Assembly: GCF_011045025.1 (NCBI RefSeq)
Contig: NZ_JAAKZX010000006.1
Coordinates: 1-64,000, forward strand
DNA length: 64,000 nucleotides
Direction: 5' to 3'
DNA from: Streptomyces ureilyticus
GTDB taxonomy: Bacteria; Actinomycetota; Actinomycetes; Streptomycetales; Streptomycetaceae
Made by a program: the position numbers and the translations under genes. Each line of letters starts with the position of its first letter. The first letter of the stretch is position 1. Shown one piece after another: positions 21,350 to 29,464 of this stretch. The notes below the pieces were generated by a model. That model did not search any database, was not told where the DNA came from, and saw only the letters and a program-made list of their open reading frames with translations.

Positions 21350-21450
21350 GCCCGACGCTGGCTGTCCATGGCGTCACCCGCCGGGCCTTGGCTCTCCCGC
21401 TCTCCCCGACCGCCCGTTTTCCTTCCCCCCACGCCTCCTTGGAGAGCCGC

Positions 21451-23457
21451 ATGTCCCGCACCGTTGCCAGAAGTTGGACCAGACGTATCACCGCCCGACT
21501 TCTCGCCGTCGTACTCCTCGCCGTGGGCCTGGCGACCCTCGACCGGCAGGAGCCGCCGGCGTCGGCGGCGCTGTCCGCCGAACCGGCCGCCGTGAGCACC
21601 AGTCAGATCGGCGTCACTCCGCCGCCGATGGGCTGGGCGTCCTGGAACAGCTTCTTCAGCAGCATCGACCACAACGTCATCAAGCAGCAGGCCGATGCCC
21701 TGGTCTCCTCCGGGATGGCCGACGCGGGCTACAAGTACGTCAACCTCGACGACGGCTGGTGGCAGGGCCAGCGCGACGCGAACGGGAACATCGTCGTGGA
21801 CGAGGACCTGTGGCCCGGCGGCATGAAGGCGATCGCCGACTACATCCACAGCAAGGGCCTGAAGGCCGGCATCTACACCGACGCGGGCAAGCAGGGCTGC
21901 GGCTACTACTTCCCCACCACCCGCCCGGCCGCGCCCAACACCGGTATGGAGGGCCACTACCAGCAGGACCTGGAGACCTTCCAGCGCTGGGGCTTCGACT
22001 ACGTCAAGATCGACTGGTGCGGCGGCCGTGAGGAGGGCCTGAACCAGGAGGCGACGTACAAGCAGATCGCCGCCGCCAATGAGGCCGCGTCGGCCGAGAC
22101 CGGCCGCAAGCTGGTGCTGTCGTTCTGCGAGTGGGGCACCGGACTGCCCTGGAACTGGGCCACCGGCCACGGCGACCTGTGGCGCACCAGCCACGACGTG
22201 CTCCTGCACCAGGAGACCCCGGGCCTGACGAAGATGTACCGCAACTTCGACGAGGCCCTCCAACCCGCCGCCCAGCACACCGGCTACTACAACGACCCCG
22301 ACATGCTGATGGTCGGCCTGAACGGCATGACCGCCGCACGCAACCGGCTGCACATGAGCCTGTGGTCGATCGCCGGCGCCCCGCTACTGGCCGGCAACAA
22401 CGTGGCCACGATGACGACCGAGACCCGCGACATCCTCACCAACCCCGAAGTCCTCGCCGTCAACCAGGACCCGCGCGGTCTGCAAGGCGTCAAGGTCGCC
22501 GAGGACACCCGGAACTTGCAGGTGTACGGCAAGGTGCTCTCCGGCACGGGCAAGCGCGCGGTGATGCTGTTCAACCGCACCGGCTCCGCCGCGAACATCA
22601 CCGTCCGCTGGGCCGACCTCGGCCTCACCCCGGCCTCCGCCAGCGTGCGCAACGCCTGGACCCGCACCAACGCCGGATCGCACGCCACGAGTTACACCAC
22701 GTCCGTCCCAGCCAACGACGCGGTCCTGCTGACCGTCTCCGGCACCGAGGCCTCCGGCTCGACGTACGAGGACACCACCACGGCCGCCACCCCGACGTTC
22801 GGCAACGTCACCGCCGGGGCGGCGGGCACCAAGCTGGTGGACATCACCTACGCCAACGGCGGCAGCACGGCACGTAAGGCCACCATCCAGGTCAGCGGCC
22901 AGTACAGCTACCGCGTAGCCTTCCCGCCGACCGGCTCGGCCACCACCTACCGCACCGTCTCCGTGCTCGCACACCTGGCCAAGGGCGCCAACACCGTGAA
23001 GTTCGCGGCGGTTTCGGGCAGCACGGCCCCCGACGTCGACGCTGTCCGCGTCCAGGGCATCCCCGGCACCAACGGGGCAGCGCTCGTCGGCGGAGCCTCG
23101 GGCCGCTGCGCGGACGTCGACAAGAACACGTACATCAACGGCACCCAGGCACAGCTCTGGGACTGCTCCGGCGGACGCAACGAGACCTTCACCCAGACCT
23201 CGCGCGGTGAACTCGTCGTCTACGGCAACAAGTGCCTCGACGCCGACAACAACGGCACCACCAACGGCACCAAGGTCATCATCTGGGACTGCACAGGCGG
23301 CACCAACCAGAAGTGGACCGCCAACTCCAACGGCACCCTCACCAACAACCTCTCCGGCCTGTGCCTGGACGCCTCCAACGCGGCAACCGCCAACGGCACC
23401 AAGCTGATCCTGTGGACCTGCAACGGCCAGGCCAACCAGAGGTGGACGCTCACCTGA
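21451..23457 (+). CDS. secreted GH27 alpha-galactosidase with C-terminal carbohydrate-binding modules
   Basis: A 668-residue exported enzyme. A Tat-like signal peptide (RSWTRRITARLLAVVLLAVG) ends before the mature sequence near residue 40. The GH27 barrel (about 50-400) begins with TPPPMGWASWNSF. It has the nucleophile D188 in YVKIDWCGG and the likely acid/base D249 in LWRTSHD, plus YYNDPDMLMVG. A galactosidase beta domain follows, then a CBM35/CBM6-like region (about 430-535). A ricin-type beta-trefoil ends the protein (about 540-668), with QLWDCSGG, IIWDCTGG and ILWTCNGQ QxW-type repeats. The ATG at 21451 follows GGAGAG. It removes terminal alpha-galactose from galactomannan or similar polymers. 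It converges with the rhamnosidase gene. Confidence 0.92.
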   Translation: MSRTVARSWTRRITARLLAVVLLAVGLATLDRQEPPASAALSAEPAAVSTSQIGVTPPPMGWASWNSFFSSIDHNVIKQQADALVSSGMADAGYKYVNLDDGWWQGQRDANGNIVVDEDLWPGGMKAIADYIHSKGLKAGIYTDAGKQGCGYYFPTTRPAAPNTGMEGHYQQDLETFQRWGFDYVKIDWCGGREEGLNQEATYKQIAAANEAASAETGRKLVLSFCEWGTGLPWNWATGHGDLWRTSHDVLLHQETPGLTKMYRNFDEALQPAAQHTGYYNDPDMLMVGLNGMTAARNRLHMSLWSIAGAPLLAGNNVATMTTETRDILTNPEVLAVNQDPRGLQGVKVAEDTRNLQVYGKVLSGTGKRAVMLFNRTGSAANITVRWADLGLTPASASVRNAWTRTNAGSHATSYTTSVPANDAVLLTVSGTEASGSTYEDTTTAATPTFGNVTAGAAGTKLVDITYANGGSTARKATIQVSGQYSYRVAFPPTGSATTYRTVSVLAHLAKGANTVKFAAVSGSTAPDVDAVRVQGIPGTNGAALVGGASGRCADVDKNTYINGTQAQLWDCSGGRNETFTQTSRGELVVYGNKCLDADNNGTTNGTKVIIWDCTGGTNQKWTANSNGTLTNNLSGLCLDASNAATANGTKLILWTCNGQANQRWTLT

Positions 23458-23514
23458 CCCATCCATTGACCCATCCATCGAAGGAATCGAAGGACGGGTA
23501 GATCGCCCTAAGAC

Positions 23515-23556
23515 GCGCTCTCCTGCCAGCCGGTAGTCGAACTGGCAGGAGAGCGC
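23515..23556. terminator. bidirectional terminator between GH27 and GH78 genes
   Basis: Perfect 15-nt arms (23515-23529 and 23542-23556) with a 12-nt loop. It sits 57 nt after the GH27 stop and 36 nt before the end of the convergent rhamnosidase gene, so it serves both. Confidence 0.8.
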
Positions 23557-23592
23557 TGTCACTTACTCATGTCACCCCGACGTGCCCGTGCC

Positions 23593-26500
23593 CTACCCAC
23601 GGACGCCGAAGCTGTACGAGCCCGACCCGACCTCGAACACGGAGGCCCCGTCCTCCATGCGCAGGAACCGAATGCCCTTCGCCGCGTCGACCGGTCGGCC
23701 GCCCTCGGTGACCGCCCCACGCGTCTTCGCCGGTACGTGGATCTCCGCGACGGTGTTGACCGGCACCGTCACCTTCAGGTCGAACTCGCCGTCGCGGGCG
23801 CTCCACTTGGACGACAGAAGGCCGTAGACGGTCTTGAGTGTTCCGGAGCCTTCCCTCAATTTGCCGCCGGGCATCGGCGCGATCCGCGAGCGCCTGTAAC
23901 CGGGCTCGATCGCCGAGAGGCCGCCGATGTTCTGGAACATCCAGTCGCCCACGGCGCCGTACGCGTAGTGGTTGAAGGAGTTCATGTCGACGGGGCCGAA
24001 GCTGCCGTCGGGCATGATCGAGTTCCAGCGTTCCCACATGGTGGTGGCGCCGTTGGCGACCTCGTAGCCCCAGGACGGATAGTCCTTGTGCAGCAGCATC
24101 TTGTACGCCAGGTCGTCGCGGCCGATCTTGCTCAACGCGGGCAGCAGCAGCGGTGTGCCGATGAAGCCGGTCCTCAAGTGGTAGTCGGTGAGGGCCAGTT
24201 TGGCGACGAACTTCTCGCCGGCCTTCTCGACCAGTGCCGGATCCGAGATCAGGTCCATGCCGAGGGCCAGCGCGTACCCGGTCTGCGAGTTGCGTTTGAC
24301 CGTGCCGTCAGCTGCGACGTAGGCCTTGGTGAAGGCGTCGCGGATGTCGGCGGAGAGCTTGCGGTAGTCGGACGCCGCGGCGTCATCGCCCAGGGCCTTG
24401 GCCACCTCCGCCATCATGCGGGCGTTCTCGGCGTAGTAGGCCGTGCCCAGGATGCCCTGCTCGGTCGGGTCGTCCAGATGCAGCCAGTCGTCGGTGAAGA
24501 ATGTGGTGCGGCCGGGCTCGAGCAGATCCGCTCCGGCGCTGTCGCGCACGAACTGGAAGAACTTCCGCATGGCGGGGTAGTTCGCGCGCAGGATGCTGGT
24601 GTCGTCGTAGGAGCGCCACACGTGGTACGGCACGGTGATCATCACGTCCGACCAGCCGACACCGCTGTCGCCGAACTGGCCCTGAGGGGTCGGTACGACC
24701 GCCGGCAGATCACCGTTCGCGTACTGGGAGTTGCGCACGTCCGCCATCCAGTGGGACAGGAACGCGCGGGTGTCGACGAGGTAGTTGGCCGTCGGCGCGA
24801 ACAGGCTGATGTCTCCTGTCCAGCCGAGGCGTTCGTCGCGGGCGGGCGTGTCGGTGGGGATGGAGAGGAAGTTGGCGCGCTGGCTCCAGGAGATGTTGCT
24901 CACCAGTTGGTTGAGCATGCTGTCCGAGGTCTTCAGCGTGCCGGTGGACGGGAGGTCGGATCCCCAGACGACGCCCTTGACGTCGGAGAGCGCGGGCGGC
25001 TCGTTGACCCCGGTGATCTCGATGTAGCGGAATCCGTGCTGGGTGAAGGTGGGTTCGTAGGTCACCGTTCCGTTCTTGGCGAAGGTGTAGCGGTCGGTGA
25101 CCTTGGCGCTGCGGAAGTTGTCGGTGTAGAGGGTGCCGTTCTTGTTGAGGACCTCCGCGTAACGGATCTTGACGATCTGGCCGGCGGAGCCGGTGAGGGT
25201 CAGCCGTGACACGCCGACCATGTTCTGGCCGAGGTCGTAGACGTACGTTCCGGGGGTGGGCTCGGTCATCTTCCGGGCCTTGAGCACCTGGGTCCGGCGC
25301 ACCGGCTCGTCGCTCTGCGGGACCAGCAGGGCAGTACGGGACTCAAGGCTCGCGGCGGGCTCCCACTCGGCGTCGTCGAATCCCGGCCGGCTCCAGCCCG
25401 ACGGCTTCAGACGGGCGTCGTACGTCTCGCCGTCCTGCAGATCGGCCTTCACGTACGGCCCGTCCGCCGCCTTCCACGAACCGTCCGTGGCGATCCACTG
25501 GACCGTCCCGTCGGTGTAGGTGATGCGCGTCTTCGCCACGAGAGCGGGGGTGTCCCCGTACTGGCGGCTCCAGCCGAGCCCGACCTTGCCGGCCCACCAG
25601 CCGTCGGCCAGGGACGCGCCGATCACGTTGTCGCCGCCGGCGAGCTGCTTCGTCACGTCGTACGTCTGGGACTGGACGCGCTTGTGATAGTTCGTCCAGC
25701 CGGGGGCGAGCACCTGGTCGCCGACCGGCTTGCCGTTGAGCTCCAGCTCGTAGAGGCCGAGGGCGGACGCGTACACGCGCGCGGAGGCGACCCTCTTGCC
25801 GGTCTTGGTCGCGAAGTCCTTGCGCAGCAGCGGCTGCGGCCGGGCCGTGGGTTGGTACAGGGCGTCGGCGGTGCCGGACACGACCAGGGCGGAGTCGGCT
25901 ATGTCGCCGCCGGTGAACGGGTTCCGGCCCGACGCGAAGTCGGTGTCGAGCAGGGTGTCGCCGTCGGCGCTGGTCACGACGGCTTCGTGGATGGTTCCCC
26001 GTTCGTCGCAGCACGCGTGGGTGCGGAAGCCGATGTAGCCCTTGGCGAACGTGGAGTCCGTGAAGGTGTTGACCAGCTTGCCGTCAAGGGTGGTCTTGAT
26101 GGTGGTGCCCGCCACGTCGTAGCGGACGGTGTGCCGGCCGGCGAGGAGACCGGCGTTGGTGAAGCCGTGGGGCGCGAGATCCACCTGCTCCACCACGGAG
26201 TACGTGCCTTTGACCTGCTTGTGGAGTCGCAGCATCGGGGTGGAGCTCGTGACGCTGAACTGCCACATGTACCCGTTGCTCACATCCGGGGAGCGCAGGA
26301 ACATGCCGAAGGCAGAGCTGTCGAGCTCGAACTCGACCGTGGCGGTGTAGTCGGTCCACTTGTCCAACTCGCTCGGAGCCGCCGGGCGGGTGATCCACTG
26401 GGCGCCGTCCCAGTCGCCGGCATCCAGCAGGCCCGTCTCGAAGTGCGCGGCCGCGCTCCATGGGCTCGCGACTCCCTTGTCGTCCCAGGCCCGCACGCGC

Positions 26501-26868
26501 CAGGAGTAGCGGGTGCCCGCCTCCAGGTCAGGACCGCCGTACCGCACGCCGACCTGACGGCCGGACGCCACCTTGCCGGACGACCACACATCGGCAGCCC
26601 CTGGCGTGCGCCCGACCTGGATCTCGTAAGCCTTCTGCGAGGTCGCCCGTCTGGTCGACGCCGACTGCCAGCCGAAGACCGGGTCCTCACCACCGATGCC
26701 CAGCGGGTTCACCCGGCCGTTGGTGGTCAGAGCCTTCACGGTGAATGGCGCGTCCGAGGCCGATGCCGCGGGGGAGGCGGCCGCCGGAAGGACCGCCAGG
26801 CCTCCGACCACGGCGAATACGACCAGGCCTCTCAGGAGTACGCGGAAAAGTGAGCGTTTACGAAGCAT
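23593..26868 (-). CDS. secreted GH78 alpha-L-rhamnosidase
   Basis: A 1091-residue exported enzyme. The signal peptide is LRKRSLFRVLLRGLVVFAVV, followed by GGLAVLPAAASPAASA. In order come an N-terminal fibronectin-like domain (FTVKALTTNGRVNPLGIG), an inserted laminin-G/concanavalin-like module (about 180-340), bacterial rhamnosidase N domains (ARVYASALGLYELELNGKPV), the alpha/alpha-barrel, and a C-terminal beta domain. The barrel carries the acidic signature DTPARDERLGWTGD for the general acid and TTMWERWNSI for the base Glu. ATG at 26868 with GGAG 6 nt upstream. A LacI-type operator lies 14 nt before the start codon. It cleaves terminal rhamnose from pectin or plant glycosides. Confidence 0.92.
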   Translation of the reverse strand: MLRKRSLFRVLLRGLVVFAVVGGLAVLPAAASPAASASDAPFTVKALTTNGRVNPLGIGGEDPVFGWQSASTRRATSQKAYEIQVGRTPGAADVWSSGKVASGRQVGVRYGGPDLEAGTRYSWRVRAWDDKGVASPWSAAAHFETGLLDAGDWDGAQWITRPAAPSELDKWTDYTATVEFELDSSAFGMFLRSPDVSNGYMWQFSVTSSTPMLRLHKQVKGTYSVVEQVDLAPHGFTNAGLLAGRHTVRYDVAGTTIKTTLDGKLVNTFTDSTFAKGYIGFRTHACCDERGTIHEAVVTSADGDTLLDTDFASGRNPFTGGDIADSALVVSGTADALYQPTARPQPLLRKDFATKTGKRVASARVYASALGLYELELNGKPVGDQVLAPGWTNYHKRVQSQTYDVTKQLAGGDNVIGASLADGWWAGKVGLGWSRQYGDTPALVAKTRITYTDGTVQWIATDGSWKAADGPYVKADLQDGETYDARLKPSGWSRPGFDDAEWEPAASLESRTALLVPQSDEPVRRTQVLKARKMTEPTPGTYVYDLGQNMVGVSRLTLTGSAGQIVKIRYAEVLNKNGTLYTDNFRSAKVTDRYTFAKNGTVTYEPTFTQHGFRYIEITGVNEPPALSDVKGVVWGSDLPSTGTLKTSDSMLNQLVSNISWSQRANFLSIPTDTPARDERLGWTGDISLFAPTANYLVDTRAFLSHWMADVRNSQYANGDLPAVVPTPQGQFGDSGVGWSDVMITVPYHVWRSYDDTSILRANYPAMRKFFQFVRDSAGADLLEPGRTTFFTDDWLHLDDPTEQGILGTAYYAENARMMAEVAKALGDDAAASDYRKLSADIRDAFTKAYVAADGTVKRNSQTGYALALGMDLISDPALVEKAGEKFVAKLALTDYHLRTGFIGTPLLLPALSKIGRDDLAYKMLLHKDYPSWGYEVANGATTMWERWNSIMPDGSFGPVDMNSFNHYAYGAVGDWMFQNIGGLSAIEPGYRRSRIAPMPGGKLREGSGTLKTVYGLLSSKWSARDGEFDLKVTVPVNTVAEIHVPAKTRGAVTEGGRPVDAAKGIRFLRMEDGASVFEVGSGSYSFGVRG

Positions 26869-26881
26869 GCCATCTCCGTTT

Positions 26882-26893
26882 TGAATCGTTTCA
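26882..26893. promoter_or_regulatory. LacI-family operator upstream of the rhamnosidase gene
   Basis: TGAATCGTTTCA is a CG-centred 12-bp palindrome (one mismatched pair) of the type bound by LacI/GalR-family repressors. It lies 14 nt upstream of the rhamnosidase start codon and 160 nt beyond the 3' end of the LacI gene, where bound protein would block transcription. Confidence 0.6.
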
Positions 26894-27056
26894 GTCCGCG
26901 GGTGTTCGCGGTCGGCGTCGCCGCAAGGCGTAAGGGTGCCCGGTGTTGTGTGCAACGTTCTACGTCGAAACGACCCAACCCTGGGGTGGAGGTGTCCAGT
27001 GCGTCAAGAGGGGCGACAGGAAATTCCCGGCGGGCGGATGGGGCAGCGCCTGTTGA

Positions 27057-28097
27057 TCAGGCGCCGGGCGGTGCCGTGCTGTCGCGCGTCACCAGGTGTG
27101 GTGTCGACGCCATGACGACCGCGCGGTCGCGCCGCTTCTCGAGGCGTTCCAGCAGCAGCCGGGCCGCGGTCTCGCCCATCATGGCGCCCGCCTGGTCGAC
27201 GCTGGTCAGGCTCACGGGGGCGAGGGCGGCGACGGAGGTGTTGTTGTATCCGGCGAGCGAGAGATCGCCGGGGATGCGCAGGCCGAGCTCGGCGGCGGCC
27301 CGGAAGACACCGGTCGCGGCGACGTCCGCGCCGGCGAAGATCGCGGTGGGCGGGTGCGCGGAGGTGAGCAGTTCCATGGCACCGCGGTAGCCGCCCTCGT
27401 CTGAGTACCCGGAGTGCACCACCCGGGCCAGGTCCGCCAGACCGTGCCGGGCCATCGCCTCGCGGTAGGCGGCCCGGACGTGGTGCTCGGGCCGCTGCTT
27501 CCACTGGCTGCCGCGCACCGTCGGATGCGACAGATGGGCGATGTCCCGGTGCCCGAGGCCGACCAGATGGTCGATGACCAGGTCGACGCCCGCCCCGTCC
27601 TGGTTGACCACGCAGTCGTACGCCGGCGAGGGGTCATGGTGGCCGATCACCACCGTCGGCACCCCGGCGGCGATGCGCACCACCTCCGAGCGGGGAACGG
27701 CGGGCGCGATCAGGATCAGGCCGTCCATCTGCCGGTCCACCATGGCGTGGATCAGCTTGGTCTGATCCTCCATCTCGGAGGAGCCGCTGGAGCCGATGAA
27801 CAGCGCGTACTCGGTGTCACGCAGCCGCGCGTCCACCCCTTCCAGGAGGTCGGCGTAGAAGGCGTTGCGGATGCTCGCGAGCAGAACGCCGATCGTGTAG
27901 GTGCGGCCCCGCATGCCGCGGGCGGCGGCGTGCGGTCGGTAGCCCAGCTCGGTCATGGCCGACTGCACCCGCTCCCGCATCGCGGGGCTCACTCCATACG
28001 CGTTGCGCAGCACCTTCGACACCGCGGAGGTGGACACACCCGCACTGCGCGCGACGTCGGTGATGGTGACCCTCTTCGAGCCGCCTGCCGGTTGCAT
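27057..28097 (-). CDS. LacI-family transcriptional regulator
   Basis: A 346-residue regulator. The N-terminal helix-turn-helix (VTITDVARSAGVSTSAVSKV, residues 9-28) and hinge helix are typical. The periplasmic-binding-protein-like sensor domain covers about 65-340, with IGVLLASIRNAFYADLLEGV and GDLSLAGYNNTSVAALAPVSLTSVDQ. ATG at 28097 with GGAGGGG upstream. It lies directly upstream of the rhamnosidase gene on the same strand, with a CG-centred operator between them. It probably represses the glycosidase locus until a released sugar binds. The effector is unknown. Confidence 0.9.
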   Translation of the reverse strand: MQPAGGSKRVTITDVARSAGVSTSAVSKVLRNAYGVSPAMRERVQSAMTELGYRPHAAARGMRGRTYTIGVLLASIRNAFYADLLEGVDARLRDTEYALFIGSSGSSEMEDQTKLIHAMVDRQMDGLILIAPAVPRSEVVRIAAGVPTVVIGHHDPSPAYDCVVNQDGAGVDLVIDHLVGLGHRDIAHLSHPTVRGSQWKQRPEHHVRAAYREAMARHGLADLARVVHSGYSDEGGYRGAMELLTSAHPPTAIFAGADVAATGVFRAAAELGLRIPGDLSLAGYNNTSVAALAPVSLTSVDQAGAMMGETAARLLLERLEKRRDRAVVMASTPHLVTRDSTAPPGA

Positions 28098-28163
28098 GGG
28101 GTCCCCTCCGTTGTCATGCGCCGCACCCCCTCGTGGAACGTTATACGAACCCTGGATGCCGTT

Positions 28164-28820
28164 TTACGGAGCGACCGGGTCCCCCACCGCCCCACCCGTG
28201 GCGGTGCGAATGGCATGCGCGATGCGTTCCGGAGCGTCGGCGAACTCCCGGGGGTCGGTGCCGCCGAGGAGGGCGGCGCCGATGTGCTCGTTGATGACCC
28301 GTAGAGCGGCCGAGGCCGCCGCGCCGTGCAGGCGCACCTGGAGGTCGTCGGCCGGGAGCTGGAGTCGTACCGCGATGATCTCGGTCATCTCACGCTCCAC
28401 CTGGTCGCAGGCCATCAGCCAGGCGGTGCGAATGGCCGGTTCCCTGTCGGCCAGCAGGATCATTTTCATCGCGAGCGTGTCGTCGGCCCGCCTGGCCTCG
28501 TCGGCTTCACGGCCGTATCGGATCGACTCCACGGAGACATGCTCTTCGAGGGAACGTTCCGGAGGCCAGCTGCGCAGCATGGACATCTCCCATTCCACGC
28601 CTTGCGTCACGATGGGCTCGGCACAGCTCTCCTTGCTGCGGAAGTGGCGCCAGATGGTGCGCGTCGACAGGCCCACGGCCTCGGCGATCTGGTCGCCGCT
28701 GGTCGCGTCCACGCCCTGCTCCCAGAACAGGCGGGCCGCTTCCCGCGAGATCTCCAGCCGCAGGCGGTGGCGCCGTTGGTCACTCATCCCGCCGCGCTTG
28801 GTCGATGCCACGCCGGCCAT
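28164..28820 (-). CDS. TetR-family transcriptional regulator
   Basis: A 218-residue protein with an N-terminal TetR helix-turn-helix at about residues 20-65 (ISREAARLFWEQGVDATSGDQIAEAVGLSTRTIWRHFRSKESC). The C-terminal alpha-helical sensor has no recognised ligand pattern. ATG at 28820 with AAGGAG upstream. Its promoter region contains a 25-bp tandem duplication. The neighbours on the same strand, LacI downstream and a small membrane protein upstream, are not obvious targets, so autoregulation or a distant target is possible. Confidence 0.85.
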   Translation of the reverse strand: MAGVASTKRGGMSDQRRHRLRLEISREAARLFWEQGVDATSGDQIAEAVGLSTRTIWRHFRSKESCAEPIVTQGVEWEMSMLRSWPPERSLEEHVSVESIRYGREADEARRADDTLAMKMILLADREPAIRTAWLMACDQVEREMTEIIAVRLQLPADDLQVRLHGAAASAALRVINEHIGAALLGGTDPREFADAPERIAHAIRTATGGAVGDPVAP

Positions 28821-28830
28821 GTTCGCTCCT

Positions 28831-28880
28831 TGCTCTGTTCCTGCTCACGTCAGCATGCTCTGTCCCTGCTCACGTCAGCA
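28831..28880. repeat. 25-bp tandem duplication in the TetR promoter region
   Basis: Two adjacent 25-nt copies (28831-28855 and 28856-28880) differ at one base (TGTTCC versus TGTCCC) and share CTGCTCACGTCAGCA. They lie 10-60 nt upstream of the TetR start codon, so they may double an operator. Confidence 0.8.
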
Positions 28881-28944
28881 CATCAGCGTCACAATGACAG
28901 TAAGTGACTCCCGCGCGCCAGCCCGGTCCGGGCGGGCGCGAAGC

Positions 28945-29379
28945 TCAGCGGTTGATGCCCCACGGCATGACGAAGCCGTACTTCCCCACGTACACCGAAA
29001 CGAGCGCCGCGCAGATCGCGACTCCTACCGCGGTCAGGGCGAGGTTCCGGCGGCGGACGCGCGGGTCCAGGGCGCGGTGGGCGGCTTCGGTGACCTTGCG
29101 CTTGGTCCAGCGGAGGATCCGCTGCGCCCAGGCGAACTCGGTGGCCCACAGCGCCATTCCGGCGAAGATCGCCAGCCAGCCAGCCAGCCAGCCGGGCCCG
29201 GGCAGCGGCAGCAGGATCACACCCACGACGATGACGGCGAGGCCGATCAGCAGGACACCGGCCCGCCAGCCGAGGTGCAGCGGCCGCGAGCGCCTGATGA
29301 ACTCCGGCGCCCTGGATCCCAGCGGCTTCTCGTCCGTCACTTCTCCCACTTCACCGCCGGCCCTGTCTGCGTTCGGCAC
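28945..29379 (-). CDS. TIGR02611-type (PGPGW) membrane protein
   Basis: A 144-residue protein with helices at about 37-57 and 60-84 around the signature LLPLPGPGWLAGWLAIFAG, and a third helix at about 112-132. This pattern (PGPGW, then WAQRILRWTKRKV) defines a small actinobacterial membrane protein family of unknown function. GTG start at 29379. No operon partner is evident. Confidence 0.75.
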   Translation of the reverse strand: MPNADRAGGEVGEVTDEKPLGSRAPEFIRRSRPLHLGWRAGVLLIGLAVIVVGVILLPLPGPGWLAGWLAIFAGMALWATEFAWAQRILRWTKRKVTEAAHRALDPRVRRRNLALTAVGVAICAALVSVYVGKYGFVMPWGINR

Positions 29380-29464
29380 GTGGATCAGCCCCTTGCGCGT
29401 GGATCAGCTCCTTGATGGACGCCGCAGCTGTCATTTCATGGTGCGACCTATGGCGTCGTCCGGC

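Larger units (their letters stand above)
20820..21450. other. divergent promoter region between GH43 and GH27 genes
   Basis: A 631-nt interval that must contain promoters for both glycosidase genes. Open frames cross it, including an N-terminal extension of the GH27 frame, but none has support. It holds two related palindromic sites, annotated separately. The GH27 ATG at 21451 has GGAGAG upstream. Confidence 0.55.

Noticed and set aside
23569..25209. A 546-codon plus-strand frame opposite the rhamnosidase gene
   Set aside because: The opposite strand encodes a complete GH78 enzyme; this frame is Val/Gly/Arg low-complexity.
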